A stretch of DNA of 64,000 nt, taken from positions 186,001-250,000 of the forward strand of contig NZ_PTLZ01000002.1 of NCBI RefSeq assembly GCF_003293745.1, read 5' to 3'. How positions within the stretch are numbered: position 1 is the stretch's first letter; the number at the start of each line of letters is the position of its first letter. Source of the stretch: Herminiimonas fonticola (GTDB lineage: Bacteria; Pseudomonadota; Gammaproteobacteria; Burkholderiales; Burkholderiaceae_D). The notes under the pieces are model-generated. The model was not told the origin of the DNA. It made no database searches and saw only the letters and a program-made list of their open reading frames with translations. Made by a program: the position numbers and the translations under genes. This document shows, one piece after another, positions 1 through 6,334 of the stretch.

Positions 1-123
1 GGTTACGCCTGGTTACACACCCGCAACGTTCCAGCTGAACTTCACCCTTTTATCCCCGTCTTACAAATACCAGTTTCTTGAGCCGCATCAGGACTGCCCA
101 AACCTCACACACCAGGATTTGAT

Positions 124-1377
124 ATGGCTAGCTCTTTCTTTGCACGCGCTGCGCTGCTTATCTGTCTGACGCTACCTGCTGCAAGCTGGGCGCGGGTGGA
201 TGTTTTCGTTTCATTTGCGCCGCCACCGCTACCGATTTATGTGCAGCCGCCGCTTCCCTATGAAGGCTATATCTGGTCGCCGGGTTATTGGGCGTACGAA
301 GACGGCGACTATTATTGGGTGCCGGGCACATGGGTTCGCCCGCCTGCAATCGGTTTGTTCTGGACTCCGGGTTACTGGGCATGGAGTAATGGTGGATACA
401 TATTCCACCGTGGTTACTGGGGTCCTCGCGTCGGTTTTTACGGCGGCGTGAACTACGGTTATGGATATAACGGTTACGGTTATCAGGGTGGTTACTGGAA
501 TCGCGGCGCGTTCTATTACAACAAGTCGATCAACAATTTCGGTAACCGCCATGTTACGCGGGTTTACAACAAGACCGTCGTGAATAACACGACAGTTAAT
601 AACATCAGCTATAACGGCGGCAATGGCGGCGTGAACGCCAGACCTAGTTCGCGCGAGCAAAATTATGCACGCGAAAAACATATCGCACCGACTTCTGTAC
701 AGAGACAGCATGTGCAGGCCGCCATCGGCAACCGCGAACAACGCGCATCGGTTAATCAGGGCAGGCCGCCGATTGCTGCAACCGACCGGCCTGGTCAGTT
801 CAAAGGTTCAGCAGTAGTACCTGCGCGTGCGGCGGGTGGCCCGTTGCCTGATCGATTACGTCAGAACGATGATAGGCGTTCGTATGACGGACGTCTGGAC
901 TCTGCGCAACCTTTGTCACGACCTTCCACGTCGCAGATCAATCCGCAGCGTGACAATGGACAGCAAGCGCGTCCGCAGTTTGATCGCCCACAGGATCAGT
1001 CACGTCCGCAACAACAACGCGACGAACAGGTGCGACAACAACGTGACCAATCGCAGCGCGAAGTTCAACGATCCCAGCAGCAACGTGAACAGCAGGTACA
1101 GCGCGAACAGCAGATGCAGCAACGGGAGCAACAAGGACAGCAACAACGCATGCAACAAGTGCAACGTGAACAGCAAGTTCAGCAGCAGCGTGCACAGCAA
1201 GCGGAGCGCTCACAAAAGATGCAGCAACAACGTGAACAACAGCAAGCACGTCAGGCGCAACCGCGACAGGAATCACAGCACGTGGAGCCTAGACAACGCG
1301 AGCAGCGCCGGTCTCAGGCCTACGAGCAGGACAAAGCACCGCAAAACGAGCCACGTCGTGAAAGAGGGCGCGATTAA
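124..1377 (+). CDS. exported WxPGxW (YXWGXW) repeat protein with Gln/Arg-rich tail
   Basis: A predicted exported protein of 417 residues. Residues 1-23 form a clear Sec signal peptide ending in ASWA. Residues about 48-105 carry four aromatic modules (SPGYW, VPGTW, TPGYW, HRGYW), the pattern of the YXWGXW repeat family found in proteobacterial envelope proteins. A Gly/Tyr/Asn-rich stretch follows to about residue 170. From about residue 285 to the end the protein is almost only Gln, Arg and Glu, probably helical or disordered and very basic. The family has no established function; surface or periplasmic location is inferred. A stem-loop terminator follows the stop, so it is probably monocistronic. 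The long antisense frames over the tail are artefacts of the CAA/CGT/GAA repeats. Confidence 0.8.
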   Translation: MASSFFARAALLICLTLPAASWARVDVFVSFAPPPLPIYVQPPLPYEGYIWSPGYWAYEDGDYYWVPGTWVRPPAIGLFWTPGYWAWSNGGYIFHRGYWGPRVGFYGGVNYGYGYNGYGYQGGYWNRGAFYYNKSINNFGNRHVTRVYNKTVVNNTTVNNISYNGGNGGVNARPSSREQNYAREKHIAPTSVQRQHVQAAIGNREQRASVNQGRPPIAATDRPGQFKGSAVVPARAAGGPLPDRLRQNDDRRSYDGRLDSAQPLSRPSTSQINPQRDNGQQARPQFDRPQDQSRPQQQRDEQVRQQRDQSQREVQRSQQQREQQVQREQQMQQREQQGQQQRMQQVQREQQVQQQRAQQAERSQKMQQQREQQQARQAQPRQESQHVEPRQREQRRSQAYEQDKAPQNEPRRERGRD

Positions 1378-1402
1378 CGGGTGGTTTTTATCTCTTCAGC
1401 AG

Positions 1403-1433
1403 AAAAAATGCCTGTGCGCGCGGGCATTTTTTT
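1403..1433 (+). terminator. rho-independent terminator of the WxPGxW gene
   Basis: A ten-base A/T-GC stem (AAAAAATGCC pairing with GGCATTTTTT) encloses a GC-rich loop and runs into a T tract, 26 bases after the stop codon. Confidence 0.75.
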
Positions 1434-1696
1434 GTGGTGGAGAAAGCAAATCAGGAGTTTGGTTTGCGGGGAGGATTTGAAGGGAATTGCTTGCAAGCGA
1501 TTCCGCAGCTTGCTCAGCAGTTTTGGATGGTGTTGCTTATAGAGATGACTCGATTGTCATAAGGTTTTACTCGGCGACTCTTTCTGCCGGGAATGGAAAT
1601 GCAGGTCAATTCCCACAAGAGAATATCTGCTTGTCTGATTTTTTGTTTTGATCCAGCAACGTAAGATCAACACACAATCATTCAAAGGAGACCGTC
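1434..1696. other. intergenic, no gene seen
   Basis: Together with the terminator this makes a gap of about 320 bases. I see no convincing ORF, RNA or repeat. The last 12 bases contain the AAGGAG ribosome binding site of the small gene at 1697. The promoter of that gene must lie here, but no strong -35/-10 pair stands out. Confidence 0.4.
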
Positions 1697-1864
1697 ATGA
1701 TGACGCAAGTCGATGCAGTGAAGCAACGCAACGCAGAATTAAAAGATCGTGCCGAACGCGAAACGATTGTTCATGAGACGGTGCCGGGCGAAGATCGTAT
1801 TCAGTCCGAACAAACGAAAAAAGACAAAGCGTCAGTCAGTACGACGGATGAGGATACTAACTAA
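1697..1864 (+). CDS. small hydrophilic protein of unknown function (55 aa)
   Basis: An ORF of 55 codons starting with a double ATG, preceded by a strong AAGGAG at ideal spacing and followed 16 bases later by a strong terminator. That gives it complete transcription-unit architecture despite its size. The product is very polar (rich in Glu, Lys, Asp, Thr), has no membrane segment or cysteine, and ends in an acidic run (TTDEDTN). I do not recognise a family. The charged, low-complexity composition resembles small stress-associated proteins, but that is only a resemblance. Confidence 0.6.
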   Translation: MMTQVDAVKQRNAELKDRAERETIVHETVPGEDRIQSEQTKKDKASVSTTDEDTN

Positions 1865-1880
1865 CATCGGTCTCAAATAA

Positions 1881-1917
1881 AAAACCGCGTCTCCTTTAAA
1901 AGAGGCGCGGTTTTTTT
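1881..1917 (+). terminator. rho-independent terminator
   Basis: Stem AACCGCGTCTC pairing with GAGGCGCGGTT (one G-T pair), short loop, then seven T. It ends the small gene at 1697-1864. Confidence 0.85.
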
Positions 1918-1965
1918 ATGTTTGCTTAAAAAACCATTCTTTATATGGTCCTCTTTTCTGATTTG

Positions 1966-2184
1966 TCAGGAAACTTTATAAACGTCGCTCGACTCGCTCA
2001 GTTTGAAAGTGCCATCGCTTTGCTTGACTGCGGTGCGATCGGTGTCTTTAACGCGATAGCCGTTGAAGCTGCGCGGGAGGTGGGTGAAGCCGTAATCGAG
2101 ATAGGTGATGCCTGGCACGAGATGTTGCAGAGTAACGGATTTGCCAGCGGCGTTCTTGACGTTGATTACTTCTGTAATTTTCAT
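1966..2184 (-). CDS. hypothetical protein (72 aa)
   Basis: A 72-residue soluble protein without signal peptide or membrane segment. I chose the internal ATG at 2184 because AGGAGATCTC lies directly upstream; a longer frame reaches 2217 without such a site. The sequence begins MKITEVINVKNAAGKSV and contains THLPRSFNGYRV in the middle. No family is recognised. It lies convergent to the small gene at 1697 and is the last gene on the minus strand before it. Confidence 0.55.
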   Translation of the reverse strand: MKITEVINVKNAAGKSVTLQHLVPGITYLDYGFTHLPRSFNGYRVKDTDRTAVKQSDGTFKLSESSDVYKVS

Positions 2185-2339
2185 GAGATCTCCTGGTGGT
2201 TGTGACGTTGCAGTCATGCAAGGAGGAGCGATGCACAGACCGCGTTTCTACTTATACCACCAGTCGGAACCATGAGTTTGCGATTGCCTGATTATCGTGA
2301 GCCTCCCATGACTGCTTCATCAAGAAGCTGGCGGCTAGG

Positions 2340-2951
2340 CTAATTGCTGTTGTCATAATTATTGTTAAAGCGGCCGCCTTTGTTATCCGGCGTCTTGTAT
2401 CCGTCACGGAATTTATCATCTGATTGGCGCTGGCGATTTGGGCTGCTATTCCAGTTGGGATTGGAGTTGGCGCGATCCGGTTTTCCATCTTTGTTGCGAT
2501 CGTATTCTCTGCTATCAGGTATGCCGTTGCGGTTGCGATCTTGCTCACGCTGATCGGGAACGCCATTATGATTACGGTCAACTTCTCTGCTGTCCGGTAT
2601 CCCATTGCGATTGCGGTCGACTTCGCGATTGTCGGGGATGCCGTTACGGTTTCTATCGGCTTCACGATTGTCAGGAATTCCATTACGGTTCCTATCGATT
2701 TCACGATTGTCAGGAATGCCGTTTCTATTACGATCGATTTCGCGGTTATCCGGAATGCCGTTGTGGTTGCGATCGTAATTGGGGTAGTAGGGCACTTCTT
2801 CGCGATACCAGGTTGTGCCGCCGTAGGAAGTCCCGTAGCTGCGTTGTTCAATGTAGGTGCCGCCCTGATTGCGATAGCCGTAACCATCGTCCACAGCGCA
2901 GCCTGTGAGTGCGCATGCGGTTGCGATGATGCTTGCGGTCAGCTTTTTCAT
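2340..2951 (-). CDS. lipoprotein with tandem calcium-loop (thrombospondin type 3-like) repeats
   Basis: A 203-residue predicted lipoprotein. The start at 2951 gives MKKLTAS, a short hydrophobic stretch and the lipobox ALTGC with Cys18. A Tyr/Gly-rich linker follows. Residues 60-160 are seven full and one partial 13-residue repeats of the type DRNRNGIPDNRE plus one variable residue. Each repeat has Asp1, Asn3, Asn5, Gly6, Asp9 and Glu12, the spacing of an EF-hand loop and of thrombospondin type 3 repeats, so calcium binding is a reasonable inference. The C-terminus is polar and Asn-rich. The start could instead be 2966 (MTTYK) or 3002. Anchored outer-membrane or periplasmic location is inferred. 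Confidence 0.75.
   Translation of the reverse strand: MKKLTASIIATACALTGCAVDDGYGYRNQGGTYIEQRSYGTSYGGTTWYREEVPYYPNYDRNHNGIPDNREIDRNRNGIPDNREIDRNRNGIPDNREADRNRNGIPDNREVDRNRNGIPDSREVDRNHNGVPDQREQDRNRNGIPDSREYDRNKDGKPDRANSNPNWNSSPNRQRQSDDKFRDGYKTPDNKGGRFNNNYDNSN
2472..2774 (-). repeat. tandem 39-bp coding repeats (8 copies, last partial)
   Basis: In-frame 39-base units encoding DRNxNGxPDxREx within the lipoprotein gene. Copies differ mainly at silent sites and at the thirteenth residue (I, I, A, V, V, Q, Y). This suggests duplication followed by drift under selection for the loop residues. Confidence 0.85.
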
Positions 2952-3014
2952 TTTGTATGTCGTCATGGATGATGGACTGCGTAAAATTCTGGAGTGATGC
3001 ACTAAATTTTTGAC

Positions 3015-3398
3015 TCAATGCAGCTTGCTTTTTGCTATCTGTAATTCCTGCAATTGCTTGACCGTTTCCAGTATCTGCGCGAGTTCGTTCTCTGCATCGG
3101 ACTGGATCAGTTCCTTCTCGTCGATATTGAGCTGGTTGTCGATGACGACCATTTCCACCCGGAAGATGTGTGGGTATTTATCCGTGATGGCTTGCAGCAG
3201 CACATCCAGCTTTTTGCGACCCAAGGCTTCCTTGATGCGCGCAGCGAGGAATAGTCTGACGATGGTGAGGCTATTGTCTTCGCTTAATTCCTGAATGGCG
3301 AGCGCTTCGCGGTGCAGCCATTCAGAGAATTGATCTGCAGTGACAAAGCTCGGTACGGTTAAAACGGAAACGTGAAACTGTACGTTCAGGTTGTCCAT
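3015..3398 (-). CDS. hypothetical protein (127 aa)
   Basis: A soluble protein of 127 residues if translation starts at the ATG at 3398, which has AGGGGA about eight bases upstream. The longer frame begins at 3422 but lacks a better site. The N-terminal half looks like mixed alpha/beta (NVQFHVSVLTVPSFV). The C-terminal 40 residues are predicted helical and charged (ENELAQILETVKQLQELQ), possibly a short coiled coil. No domain family is recognised. It lies between the calcium-loop lipoprotein and another small unknown gene on the same strand, with gaps that do not prove an operon. Confidence 0.5.
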   Translation of the reverse strand: MDNLNVQFHVSVLTVPSFVTADQFSEWLHREALAIQELSEDNSLTIVRLFLAARIKEALGRKKLDVLLQAITDKYPHIFRVEMVVIDNQLNIDEKELIQSDAENELAQILETVKQLQELQIAKSKLH

Positions 3399-3496
3399 TA
3401 TTTTCCCCTTGTTACTTGTCATTTGCGATCCTGCGAAGCTTTGATGCTTTCAGTTTATACGCGCGGATCGAGTTTGGGGAAGAGGGTTACATCCTT

Positions 3497-3862
3497 TTAC
3501 TTTACGAGTACGGCAGAGAGTTTTTCCATCACGCGGGTGACATCTTCTGCCGTCGCAAAACCGATGCGTGGCCAGTTCTGAACCTTGTTGGTTTCAGTTG
3601 GTTTGCCGGTCAGGTATTTGCATTCATCCAGCAAGCTGGTCAGTGCTGCAGGTGTGATGCGGTATGCGGAGGCAAGCGGATGCACGTTGAAGGCGATCTC
3701 TGCTTCGTTGCCGGGCGCGAGTTCTGTGTGATAAATCGTGATGGTGCCGTTGCGCAGGAAGCGTGCGCCACCTTTATTGACTAGCGGACGTGGGGTGCCG
3801 AAGAGATTTTTCAATGCGGTGAGTGCTTGGTTGTATACGGCGTTTTCCATCTTGTGATCCAT
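3497..3862 (-). CDS. hypothetical protein (121 aa)
   Basis: A 121-residue protein without signal peptide or transmembrane segment, beginning MDHKMENAVYNQALTALKN. It contains RFLRNGTITIYH and a C-terminal helix ending in EKLSAVLVK. I recognise no family. Neither candidate start (3862, or the ATG at 3850) has a strong ribosome binding site, so the N-terminus is uncertain. Codon use is like that of its neighbours, which supports a real gene. It is 98 bases upstream of the gene ending at 3015 and may be cotranscribed with it. Confidence 0.5.
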   Translation of the reverse strand: MDHKMENAVYNQALTALKNLFGTPRPLVNKGGARFLRNGTITIYHTELAPGNEAEIAFNVHPLASAYRITPAALTSLLDECKYLTGKPTETNKVQNWPRIGFATAEDVTRVMEKLSAVLVK

Positions 3863-4464
3863 TCAAATGTGTTGAGCTGCTTATGGTCGATATTGTAGCT
3901 CTCGTGCGTGAAGCTCATGGGGCTGTTTCAGTTTTGATTTAAAAGTGCCGTTACAGGTGAATAAGCGAATGATCAAATTGCAGAAACGCACGTTGGCAAA
4001 TGGCGATGGAATAGCGGCAATTGCGCAGGATGGGCTCGATGAAGTGGAGAATTGCGACAATTTGTTAACTATAAAATAATATTTTTGAAAAAAATATTTA
4101 TGCGAAATTCTCTGATAGAGAAAATTTCCAGTGTTGACGAAATATTATTTTATCCATTTATAAGGGTACTTTTCTCCCATGAATATGGGAGAAAAAATAG
4201 TGCAATTGGCATCTCTGCTATGTCAGGTTCTCCCTATGACAACAAAGGAAAAATGCATATATTTTTCATGACACATTTTTTTGCAAATAGATGTAGCTCC
4301 TAACAATTTTTTTACACTAGAATCATTTAAAACGTAGCCGTGCGGCAAGGTAGACACCGCGATTTTGGCAGCAAAAATATTTAGTTTTGTAGTGGTTCCA
4401 TTTCCTAAGAATATGTTCTGGATAACGTGCCTAGCGTTACTCAGGGAAAAATAAGCCGACAAGT
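3863..4464. other. 602-bp AT-rich intergenic region
   Basis: From about 4060 to 4420 the sequence is much richer in A and T than the rest of the window, with runs such as AAAAAAATATTT. I see only weak ORFs: 3969-4079 plus (36 codons), 4052-4303 plus and 4223-4462 minus, none with a convincing ribosome binding site. It separates minus-strand genes from the plus-strand signalling operon and must hold that operon's promoter. The composition is compatible with a horizontally acquired remnant or a bound regulatory region. Confidence 0.5.
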
Positions 4465-5862
4465 ATGGAAATGTCTGAGGATTCCAGATCAGAGTACATG
4501 ATCAAGAAAGAGTGGTTGACGAAGCTCGGCCTGGGGCTAGCCTTGTTCCTGCTCGTGCTGATTTCTTTCGTGACTTTTAATAGCGTCGATCAGTTTGAAA
4601 ATAGTTCAAAGCTGGTTGACCACACACATCTTGTTATCAAGCAAATCAATCAGATCGTGTCTGATGTGAAGGATGCGGAGTCCGCACAACGGGGTTATCT
4701 GATTACTTCCGAAGAATCGTTTCTGCAAGCACATCACGATGTGGTTGTCGAATTGCCGATAGAGATTAGCACGCTGAAATATCTGACGAGGGACAACCCC
4801 GAACAGCAGAAGACAATTAGTACCCTTGAAGAGTTAATCGACAAACGCATGCGGACCTTGCGTTTGGGTATCGATATGTTGGCGGATCGTGGTGCGATCA
4901 GTGGCCAGGAAGTGAGTGATCTTGTGGGGGGCAGTGGCAAGCAGGCGATGTCGCAATTGCGAGGACATGCTGATTACATGATCGCCGTCGAAGATAAATT
5001 ATTGGGTGAGCGGGCTCGACTAGTGGAAACCAAGGCTAGCTCAACCAAACTGTGGATTTTGTTTGGTAATTTTGTGGCGATGGTGCTGCTGCTTTCTGCG
5101 CTTTTTTTGATTTTGCTGGAAATCAAACACCGCAAAGATGCGCAACGATCAATAGAAAGAACGGCAGCGCAGTTGGAACTTACGAACAAGGAACTGGAGA
5201 GCTTCAGCTATTCCGTTTCACATGATTTGCGTTCACCGTTACGTGCGATTGATGGTTATTCGCGGATGTTTGAAGAAGACTTCGCTGATCGTCTGGATGA
5301 TGAAGGACGCCGCTTGCTGTCAGTCATTCGTGTCAGCAGCAAGAAGATGGGGCAGTTGATTGATGATTTGCTGGCTTTTTCACGCATGGGACGCAAGCCG
5401 GTCGATACGTCGAAGGTTGACATGAACGCCTTGGTCGATGAAGTCTGGTCAGAAGTCTGCGCCAGCTCCAGAACTTCATTGCCACTGAAGAAATCAAATT
5501 TGCCTGCAGCGTGGGGCGATCGTGCTTTGTTGCGGCAAGTGTTGATGAATTTGCTGGCGAATGCAGTGAAATACAGCAGCAAAAAGTCTGAACAGCTGAT
5601 CGAGATTACGGCGAAGCAAGGCGAACACGAAGTTGTATATAGCGTGCGCGACAACGGTGTCGGTTTTGATATGCGTTTCTATAACAAGCTGTTCGGTGTC
5701 TTTCAGCGATTGCATACAGAACATGAATTTCCTGGAACAGGTGTCGGGTTGGCCATTGCGCAGCGTGTCATTGTGCGCCATGGTGGACGGATCTGGGCCG
5801 AGAGCAAACCGGACGAATATACGATTTTTAATTTCAGCTTACCTAAAGAGGCCACCGCATGA
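4465..5862 (+). CDS. CHASE3-domain sensor histidine kinase
   Basis: A membrane histidine kinase of 465 residues. A first transmembrane helix (about 18-38) and a second (about 195-220) flank a periplasmic CHASE3-type four-helix sensor that contains the typical DVKDAESAQRGYLIT motif. The cytoplasmic part has a HisKA domain with the phosphate-accepting His253 in YSVSHDLRSPLRAI. It also has an HATPase domain with NLLANAVKYS, DNGVGF and GTGVGLAIA. There is no receiver domain. This layout is close to kinases that pair with Rcp1-like single-domain regulators, and exactly such a gene follows, overlapping by four bases (ATGA). The ligand is unknown. An internal ATG at 4498 is an alternative start. Confidence 0.9.
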   Translation: MEMSEDSRSEYMIKKEWLTKLGLGLALFLLVLISFVTFNSVDQFENSSKLVDHTHLVIKQINQIVSDVKDAESAQRGYLITSEESFLQAHHDVVVELPIEISTLKYLTRDNPEQQKTISTLEELIDKRMRTLRLGIDMLADRGAISGQEVSDLVGGSGKQAMSQLRGHADYMIAVEDKLLGERARLVETKASSTKLWILFGNFVAMVLLLSALFLILLEIKHRKDAQRSIERTAAQLELTNKELESFSYSVSHDLRSPLRAIDGYSRMFEEDFADRLDDEGRRLLSVIRVSSKKMGQLIDDLLAFSRMGRKPVDTSKVDMNALVDEVWSEVCASSRTSLPLKKSNLPAAWGDRALLRQVLMNLLANAVKYSSKKSEQLIEITAKQGEHEVVYSVRDNGVGFDMRFYNKLFGVFQRLHTEHEFPGTGVGLAIAQRVIVRHGGRIWAESKPDEYTIFNFSLPKEATA

Positions 5863-6308
5863 ACGACGATATGCAACCAGTGCATATTCTGCTTGCAGAA
5901 GATACGCCCACCGATGCCGAAATGACTTTACGTGCGCTCAAGAAGGTGGGCCTCGTCAACAATATTACCTGGGTCAAGGATGGACAGGAAGCGCTGGATT
6001 ATATTTTTCGTGGTGGCGATTTTACGGATCGGATCACGTCTGATCCGACCTTGATCATGCTCGATCTGAAAATGCCCAAGGTGAATGGACTTGAAGTCTT
6101 GAAGATGATCAAGACCACGGATACGACCAAGCTCATTCCAGTGATCATGCTGACGTCCAGCGCAGAAGAACCGGACATCGTGCGTTGCTATGAACAGGGC
6201 GTGAATAGTTACATCGTCAAGCCGGTTGAGTCGGACAAGTTTTTTGAAGAAGTTTCAAAGGCGGGTTTCTATTGGGCGATCCTGAATAGAATTCCCGGAG
6301 CACGATAA
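5859..6308 (+). CDS. single-domain response regulator (Rcp1-like)
   Basis: A stand-alone receiver domain of 149 residues, starting MNDDMQPVHILLAEDTPTDA. The acidic pocket is AED, the phospho-acceptor is Asp69 in IMLDLKMPKVNG, the switch Thr/Ser lies in MLTSS, and the conserved Lys in YIVKPV. Long receivers of this type, with an insert after helix 2, belong to the Rcp1/CheY-like group that takes phosphate from phytochrome-like or CHASE kinases. It overlaps the kinase gene by four bases and lies 26 bases before the LOV-GGDEF-EAL gene, so the three are almost certainly one operon. It has no output domain, so it probably acts by protein contact or as a phosphate relay. Confidence 0.9.
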   Translation: MNDDMQPVHILLAEDTPTDAEMTLRALKKVGLVNNITWVKDGQEALDYIFRGGDFTDRITSDPTLIMLDLKMPKVNGLEVLKMIKTTDTTKLIPVIMLTSSAEEPDIVRCYEQGVNSYIVKPVESDKFFEEVSKAGFYWAILNRIPGAR

Positions 6309-6334
6309 TCGCAATCTGATGTCGAGACAGACTC

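Noticed and set aside
1-123. Possible end of a preceding gene
   Set aside because: One frame is open for about 26 codons to a TGA near 81, but it is too short to judge.
938-1276. Antisense open frames over the Gln/Arg-rich tail
   Set aside because: They are low-complexity Val/Ala or Leu translations of the repetitive CAA/CGT codons and have no ribosome binding site.
2472-2774. Regular 39-base repeats resembling a CRISPR array
   Set aside because: The units are contiguous without unique spacers, stay in frame and encode calcium-loop repeats of a lipoprotein.
2424-2972. Plus-strand frames opposite the repeat lipoprotein
   Set aside because: Hydrophobic translation arises from the antisense of the repeats; the minus frame has the lipobox and loop motifs.
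3969-4079. 36-codon ORF in the AT-rich gap
   Set aside because: It has only a weak, distant AGGTGA as ribosome binding site and no recognisable product; possible but not supported.
4052-4462. ORFs on both strands in the AT-rich region (83 and 79 codons)
   Set aside because: Composition-driven, no ribosome binding sites, and they overlap each other.
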